From Brevibacterium album DSM 18261 (GTDB taxonomy: Bacteria > Actinomycetota > Actinomycetes > Actinomycetales > Brevibacteriaceae), in the NCBI RefSeq assembly GCF_000426445.1, contig NZ_AUFJ01000009.1:124001-188000 (forward strand): 64,000 nucleotides of DNA. Direction: 5' to 3'. Below, piece by piece: positions 59,997-64,000 of the stretch. The translations under genes and the position numbers were made by a program. How positions within the stretch are numbered: the stretch's first letter is position 1; the number at the start of each line of letters is the position of its first letter. The notes under the pieces were generated by a model. The model had not been told where the DNA came from. It did not search any database and was given only the letters and a program-made list of their open reading frames with translations.

Positions 59997-60659
59997 TCAC
60001 AGCGACTCCAGGTAGAACAGCACCGCCCGGACCCGTCTGCTGTGCCCGTCCGCCGGGTCCAGCCCCAGCTTGTCGAAGATCGAGCCCACCGCCTTCTCGA
60101 CGGAGCTCGTGGAGAGGAACAGCCGCGAGGCGATCGTCGGGTTCGACCGTCCCTCGGCCATCTCCGCGAGGACCTCCCGCTCGCGCTCGGTCAGCGCGTC
60201 GAGCGCGCTGGGCCTCTGCGGCTGGGCGAGCAGCTGCTGGATGACGCTGGGGTCGACTGCCGTGCCGCCCGCGGCCACCCGCCCGATCGAGTCGAGGAAC
60301 TCGTCGATGTCCGTGACCCGGTCCTTGAGCAGGTACCCCACGCCGGAGGTGTGGGTGGACAGCAGCGTGACGGCGTAGTCGCGCACCACGTACTGGGAGA
60401 GGACGAGGACGCCCATCTCCGGGTGGTCGCGCTTGATCTCGATCGCCGCGCGCAGCCCCTCGTCCGTATGGGTGGGCGGCATGCGCACGTCGACGATCGC
60501 GAGTGCGGGCCGCTCCCGCCCGACGGCGTGACGCAGCTGATCCGCATCCTCCACCGCGGCGATGACGCGGTGGCCCTCATCCTCGAGGAGCCTGCGCAAT
60601 CCCTCCCGCAGCAGGATCGAATCGTCCGCGATCGCGATGCTCAGGCCGTGTTCGCTCAT
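59997..60659 (-). CDS. NarL/LuxR-type response regulator
   Basis: 220 residues. Receiver domain with acidic pair D12/D13 (IADDS), phosphoacceptor D57 in LAIVDVRMPPTHTDEG, and the conserved Lys in YLLKDRV. LuxR helix-turn-helix at the C-terminus: LTEREREVLAEMAEGRSNPTIA and STSSVEKAVGSIFDKLGL. It follows its sensor kinase by 48 bp on the same strand, forming a two-component operon. Targets unknown. Confidence 0.93.
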   Translation of the reverse strand: MSEHGLSIAIADDSILLREGLRRLLEDEGHRVIAAVEDADQLRHAVGRERPALAIVDVRMPPTHTDEGLRAAIEIKRDHPEMGVLVLSQYVVRDYAVTLLSTHTSGVGYLLKDRVTDIDEFLDSIGRVAAGGTAVDPSVIQQLLAQPQRPSALDALTEREREVLAEMAEGRSNPTIASRLFLSTSSVEKAVGSIFDKLGLDPADGHSRRVRAVLFYLESL

Positions 60660-60707
60660 CTGCCCATCCTCGCACCCGGGCGTCCGCGCGTCCGGGTCTC
60701 GTCGTGC

Positions 60708-61937
60708 TCACTCATAGGGGATCTCCGCCGTGACGACGGTGGGGCCGCCCGCGGGACTGTTCACGCTGAACGCGCCGTCCAGGGCCTCGACCCGTCTGCG
60801 CAGCCCCTGCAGTCCAGAGCCCTGCGGGTCCGCGCCGCCCCGGCCGTCATCGCTGACCACGAGCCTCACCAGCGGCATCCCGGCGGTCGTCACGGTCTCG
60901 AGCGTGAGTCTGACGGCGGTGGCCCCGGCGTGCTTGACGGTGTTGGTGACGGCCTCCCGGGCCACGAAGTAGGTCGCCGATTCCACCTCGGGAGCCGGAC
61001 GGGAGGTGAGAGAATCGTGCAGCTCCACCGGGAGCAGGGAGTTCTGAGCGACCACGGTGAGCGCCTGATTGAGGCCGAGGTCATCGAGCGCGGCCGGATA
61101 GATGCGCCAGGCCACCTGCCGCATCTCCTCGATGAGCTCCTGTGACTGCGTGTGGGCGCGCTCCAGCAGCTCTGCGACCCGCTCCGGGTCCTGACTGCGC
61201 CGCGCGCGGGCGAGCAGCATCGACAGCGAGATGGTGTGCTGCTGGACCCCGTCGTGGAGATCTCGCTCGATGCGCCGCCGCTCGTCGTCGATGGCCCGCA
61301 CCACGCCCCGGCGCGTGGTGATGAGCTGCCCGATCCAGTCCTCCACCGTCCCGGTCCTCTCCACCGTGGAGGTGCGGCGGACCCATCGTTCCGTCAGCCA
61401 TGCGGTGCCCTCGGCGGCGAGCCATGCCGCGCCCCCGGATGCCAGCACGAAGACCCATCCCGAGAGCCACAGGGGCTGGTAGATGGTCCACACCGCGAAG
61501 TCGAGGACGATCATGGACAGCGGACCCGCCACCAGCAGCTGTGTCAGCACGGCGAAGACCGTGCCCATGAGCTGGAGCGTCATGTGCAGGGCGAGGTAGC
61601 CGCCCACGATGCTGATGAGCGCCTGCCCGGCGAGGCTCAGCGGCCGTGGGGGCGGATCGGTGTGCGCCGAGGCACCGGGGGCGGGGTGCTCAGGCGCGGA
61701 ACCTTCGCTCCCCTCCACCACGCGGAGCCGATAGAACCGCTCGAGGCGGCGCCGGTCCCACCGCTGGACCTTCACGGCGAAGCCCGGGCTCCAGCGCAGG
61801 ACGACGAGGGCGGCGAACAGCATGAGCCCGTAGGCGAACCCCAGCAGGGTCCCGGCCGTGCGCAGGCCCGCTCGCCGGAGCAGCCGATACGACTCGACAC
61901 CGGTCTCGCGCATCGCGGCGGGCGGGCGTGTGCTCAT
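60708..61937 (-). CDS. Sensor histidine kinase (HisKA_3 type)
   Basis: 409 residues from ATG at 61937. N-terminal sensor region with helices such as LLGFAYGLMLFAALVVLRW, and two more between 100 and 180 (VGGYLALHMTLQLMGTVFAVLT, WLSGWVFVLASGGAAWLAA). Dimerisation helix with phosphoacceptor H228 in ERDLHDGVQQHTISLS. ATPase domain with AVTNTVKHAGA (N-box), VVSDDGRGGADPQGSGLQGLRRR. Partner of the response regulator. A Pro/His-rich loop lies between helices 1 and 2. Signal unknown. Confidence 0.92.
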   Translation of the reverse strand: MSTRPPAAMRETGVESYRLLRRAGLRTAGTLLGFAYGLMLFAALVVLRWSPGFAVKVQRWDRRRLERFYRLRVVEGSEGSAPEHPAPGASAHTDPPPRPLSLAGQALISIVGGYLALHMTLQLMGTVFAVLTQLLVAGPLSMIVLDFAVWTIYQPLWLSGWVFVLASGGAAWLAAEGTAWLTERWVRRTSTVERTGTVEDWIGQLITTRRGVVRAIDDERRRIERDLHDGVQQHTISLSMLLARARRSQDPERVAELLERAHTQSQELIEEMRQVAWRIYPAALDDLGLNQALTVVAQNSLLPVELHDSLTSRPAPEVESATYFVAREAVTNTVKHAGATAVRLTLETVTTAGMPLVRLVVSDDGRGGADPQGSGLQGLRRRVEALDGAFSVNSPAGGPTVVTAEIPYE

Positions 61938-62133
61938 GGACTTCACCCTAGGGCGGGGTGCACGGGCCCTCAATAGGGAGGACCGCACCCCCGTTCCGGT
62001 CTGCCGTAAGTCTGCGCTGCGGCCGTCTGCGGCCCTCGTGAAGTCAGCACCGTTCTGGGCAGGAGCGCCGAATTCTAGCGTGGAAGACGTTCCTCCGACG
62101 CGTCCGTCGGCCGTCCCCGCAGAAAGCACAGAC

Positions 62134-63342
62134 ATGAGTCTCCCGACCCTCCATGCACACTCCGACCGCATCCGCCCGGCTGCGGACGGCCCCGCGCTCC
62201 GGGTCCTCGTGGTCACCGAGTCGTTCCTCCCCCAGACCAACGGGGTGACGGCCTCGGTGTGCCGCGTCCTGGAACACCTGCGGGAGGCGGGCCACACCGC
62301 CGAGGTGATCGCCGCCTCGGGCCCCGACTGCTACGCCGGTGCCCGCGTGCGCACCGTGCCCGCCGCTCCCCTGCCCGGCTATCCGGGGTTCCGGGTGGGA
62401 CTGGGCAGCCGCCGGAGGATCGCGGCGATCATGGAGGACTTCCGCCCGGACGTCGTGCATCTGGCCTCGCCGTTCATGCTGGGAGCCGCCGCCGCACGTG
62501 CGGCCCGGACGCTGGGCGTCCCCACGGTCGCCGTGTACCAGACGGATCTCATCGGGTTCGCCCGCCGCTACGGCTTGGCCGCCGCCGTGCCCGCCCTGGA
62601 GCGGCAGGTGCAGCGCATCCACTGCTCGGTGGACCGCACGCTCGCACCCTCCACCGCGAGCCTCGCCCAGCTGGCGGAGCTCGACGTCCCCTCCGTGCAT
62701 CGCTGGGGGCGCGGCATCGACCTCGAGCGCTTCTCTCCCCGCCTGCGGAGGCCGGCGTCCGCGTGGCTGCCCGCATCCGAGGGAGCCCTGCCCGAGGAGC
62801 CGGTCGTCCTGGGCTATGTGGGCCGCCTGGCGAAAGAGAAGAACCTCGAGCATCTTGCGGCGATCCAGGACCTCCCCGGCACCCGGCTGGCGATCGTGGG
62901 CGATGGGCCGCTGCGGCCCCGGCTGGAACAGGCGCTCGACCGCGCGACCTTCCTGGGCGAGAGGTCCGGACAGGAGCTCGCCCGGATCATGGCTTCCCTG
63001 GACGTCTTCGTCCATCCGGGCGCGGAGGAGACGTTCTGCCAGTCCGCGCAGGAGGCCCTGGCCTCCGGCGTGCCCGTCGTGGGACCGGCCTCGGGCGGCC
63101 TGCTCGATCGGGTGCGGCACGGTTCCACCGGCCTGCTCTATGCGCCCGACGACCGTGCGGGCCTGCGCGGCGCGGTCACCGCGCTGCTGGATCCTGCGAC
63201 CCGCCGGCGCATGGCGGAGGCGGCCCGGCCCAGCGTCGAGGACCGCTCGTGGCACGTGGTGAACGCCGAGCTGATCCGCCACTACCGGGCGGTGGTGCGC
63301 GAGTCCCCGCTGCGGACTCTGCCTCTGTGCAGGGCATCATGA
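62134..63342 (+). CDS. Glycosyltransferase family 4 (GDP-mannose-dependent type), second copy
   Basis: 402 residues from ATG at 62134. Same family as the gene at 44452: VLVVTESFLPQTNGVTASVCRVLEHL, VVHLASPFMLGAAAAR, VAVYQTDLIGFARRYG, LGYVGRLAKEKNLEHL, and GAEETFCQSAQEALASGVPVVGPA with the EX7E motif. The extra 20 residues at the N-terminus and the tail are not shared. It is co-translated with the DedA-like gene downstream (ATGA). Similarity to phosphatidylinositol alpha-mannosyltransferases is inferred. Confidence 0.88.
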   Translation: MSLPTLHAHSDRIRPAADGPALRVLVVTESFLPQTNGVTASVCRVLEHLREAGHTAEVIAASGPDCYAGARVRTVPAAPLPGYPGFRVGLGSRRRIAAIMEDFRPDVVHLASPFMLGAAAARAARTLGVPTVAVYQTDLIGFARRYGLAAAVPALERQVQRIHCSVDRTLAPSTASLAQLAELDVPSVHRWGRGIDLERFSPRLRRPASAWLPASEGALPEEPVVLGYVGRLAKEKNLEHLAAIQDLPGTRLAIVGDGPLRPRLEQALDRATFLGERSGQELARIMASLDVFVHPGAEETFCQSAQEALASGVPVVGPASGGLLDRVRHGSTGLLYAPDDRAGLRGAVTALLDPATRRRMAEAARPSVEDRSWHVVNAELIRHYRAVVRESPLRTLPLCRAS

Positions 63343-64000
63343 GCGCCGCACTGGAATCCGTGCTGGAGTCCGCGGGACCGCTGTCCTATTTGCTGGCGGC
63401 CCTCCTCGCCGCACTGCCCTTCGGCCCCGGCGAGGCGACGGCGCTGACCGGCGGTCTGCTCACGACCGGTCCCGCCCTCGACGCCCGGATCATGGTCCCG
63501 GTGCTGGCGCTGGGGGTCTTCCTCGGTGATCTGGCGGTCTTCCTGACCGTGCGCAGGGCCGTGCCCGGAGTGCTGCGGCGCTGGCTGCCGCGGGCCTCGG
63601 CGGCGCTCAGCGTCCGCCGGGGCTCCGAACCAGCGAGCGCCACACCAGCGAGCACCGAGCCTGCGGGCTGCCGGGCCGAGGGCGGCGGGTTCGACGGCTG
63701 CCGGACCGAGGGCGGAGACCCGCACGCGAGCGGAGATCGGCGCGCGCCGCGGTGGGTGCACTTCGCCGTGCTGGGCGCGCGGTTCGTGCCCGGCGGTCGC
63801 ACTCCCGCGACCGCACTTGCCGCGGCCTCAGCGCTGGAGCTGCGCCGGTACCTCGGGCTGAGCGCGGTGAGCGCCGGGCTCTGGGCACTGGTCTGGGTGA
63901 GTGCCGGACGTGCGCTCGGGGCGGCGGGGACGCCGCTCGGCCCCCTGCTCCTGAGCGCGGTGCTGGTTCTCGCCGTCCTCACCGCAGGCATCCACGCGCA
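63339..64000 (+). CDS. DedA-like (SNARE-associated family) membrane protein, partial
   Basis: 220 residues visible, cut by the window edge. The ATG at 63339 overlaps the glycosyltransferase stop. GPLSYLLAALLAALPFGPGEATALTGGLL begins the membrane part. The family re-entrant motif is WVHFAVLGARFVPGGRTPATALAAAS, ended by LRRYLGLSAVSAGLWALVWVSAGRALG. A hydrophilic insertion of about 45 residues with Gly/Ser/Arg lies between the first and second halves. Such proteins act in lipid scrambling or membrane homeostasis. Its coupling to a glycosyltransferase suggests an envelope glycolipid role, inference. Confidence 0.65.
   Translation, partial: MSAALESVLESAGPLSYLLAALLAALPFGPGEATALTGGLLTTGPALDARIMVPVLALGVFLGDLAVFLTVRRAVPGVLRRWLPRASAALSVRRGSEPASATPASTEPAGCRAEGGGFDGCRTEGGDPHASGDRRAPRWVHFAVLGARFVPGGRTPATALAAASALELRRYLGLSAVSAGLWALVWVSAGRALGAAGTPLGPLLLSAVLVLAVLTAGIHA

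Overview
The window is very GC-rich DNA (roughly 70% or more by eye) with tightly packed genes, many GTG or TTG starts and many ATGA/GTGA stop-start overlaps. The gene set points to an actinobacterium, probably of the order Micrococcales: 147-residue L13 with a TTG start, rplM-rpsI-glmM, coaA, glmS-acpS, GuaB3, SURF1, an LPXTG-anchored 5'-nucleotidase, a thiE-thiD fusion and BioQ-type operators. The genus cannot be fixed from the sequence alone. No tRNA, rRNA, CRISPR array, insertion sequence or prophage was seen.

Layout. 1-7503: a catabolic locus. A GntR regulator, a two-subunit aconitase X and a TAXI-type TRAP transporter with its DUF1850 partner run leftward. A divergent StcD-like flavin/Fe-S oxidoreductase runs right, and a 14-bp perfect palindrome lies between them. 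7504-10027: a decayed ABC ATPase, a nucleoside hydrolase, a quinone-oxidoreductase-like enzyme and two copies of a palindromic repeat. 10028-14613: acpS, glmS, acylphosphatase and an MFS exporter. 14749-26902: a complete C-P lyase cluster. It has phnDCE for phosphonate uptake and phnGHI, a phnJ-phnK fusion, phnL, phnM and an inositol-monophosphatase-like gene in one chain, with a PhnF-like regulator at the head. Two PHO-box-like arrays precede phnD and phnG. 27176-34167: coaA, an ABC exporter, a RES/Xre toxin-antitoxin pair, glmM, rpsI and rplM. 34430-39633: two tandem paralogues that join an alkaline-phosphatase-like extracellular domain to a polytopic membrane domain. 39825-45630: a small membrane protein, a cell-wall-anchored 5'-nucleotidase, truA, a LemA-like protein and a GT4 glycosyltransferase. 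45784-47866: bioYMN biotin uptake under two BioQ-like operators. 48255-53023: guaA, a YtrA-type GntR, DUF3817, SURF1 and guaB3. 53350-59882: a small membrane protein, a DUF559 nuclease-like protein, a thiamine salvage operon (thiM-thiED-tenA) behind a TPP riboswitch, and acyl-CoA thioesterase tesB. 59997-64000: a two-component system, a second GT4 glycosyltransferase and a partial DedA-like protein.

How it fits together. Nutrient scavenging is the theme of the accessory parts: phosphonate uptake and C-P bond cleavage, biotin uptake, thiamine precursor salvage, nucleotide and nucleoside hydrolysis, and probable breakdown of an N-methylated or hydroxylated proline-like compound. The housekeeping block rplM-rpsI-glmM / coaA / glmS-acpS appears to be split by the phn cluster and the toxin-antitoxin/ABC genes.

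The most notable points are the PhnJ-PhnK fusion, the phosphatase gene that sits where phnN/phnP would be expected, the 11-bp-periodic PHO-box-like arrays, the aconitase X / demethylase / TRAP locus, the tandem phosphatase-like membrane paralogues, and a family of long perfect palindromes at gene 3' ends.
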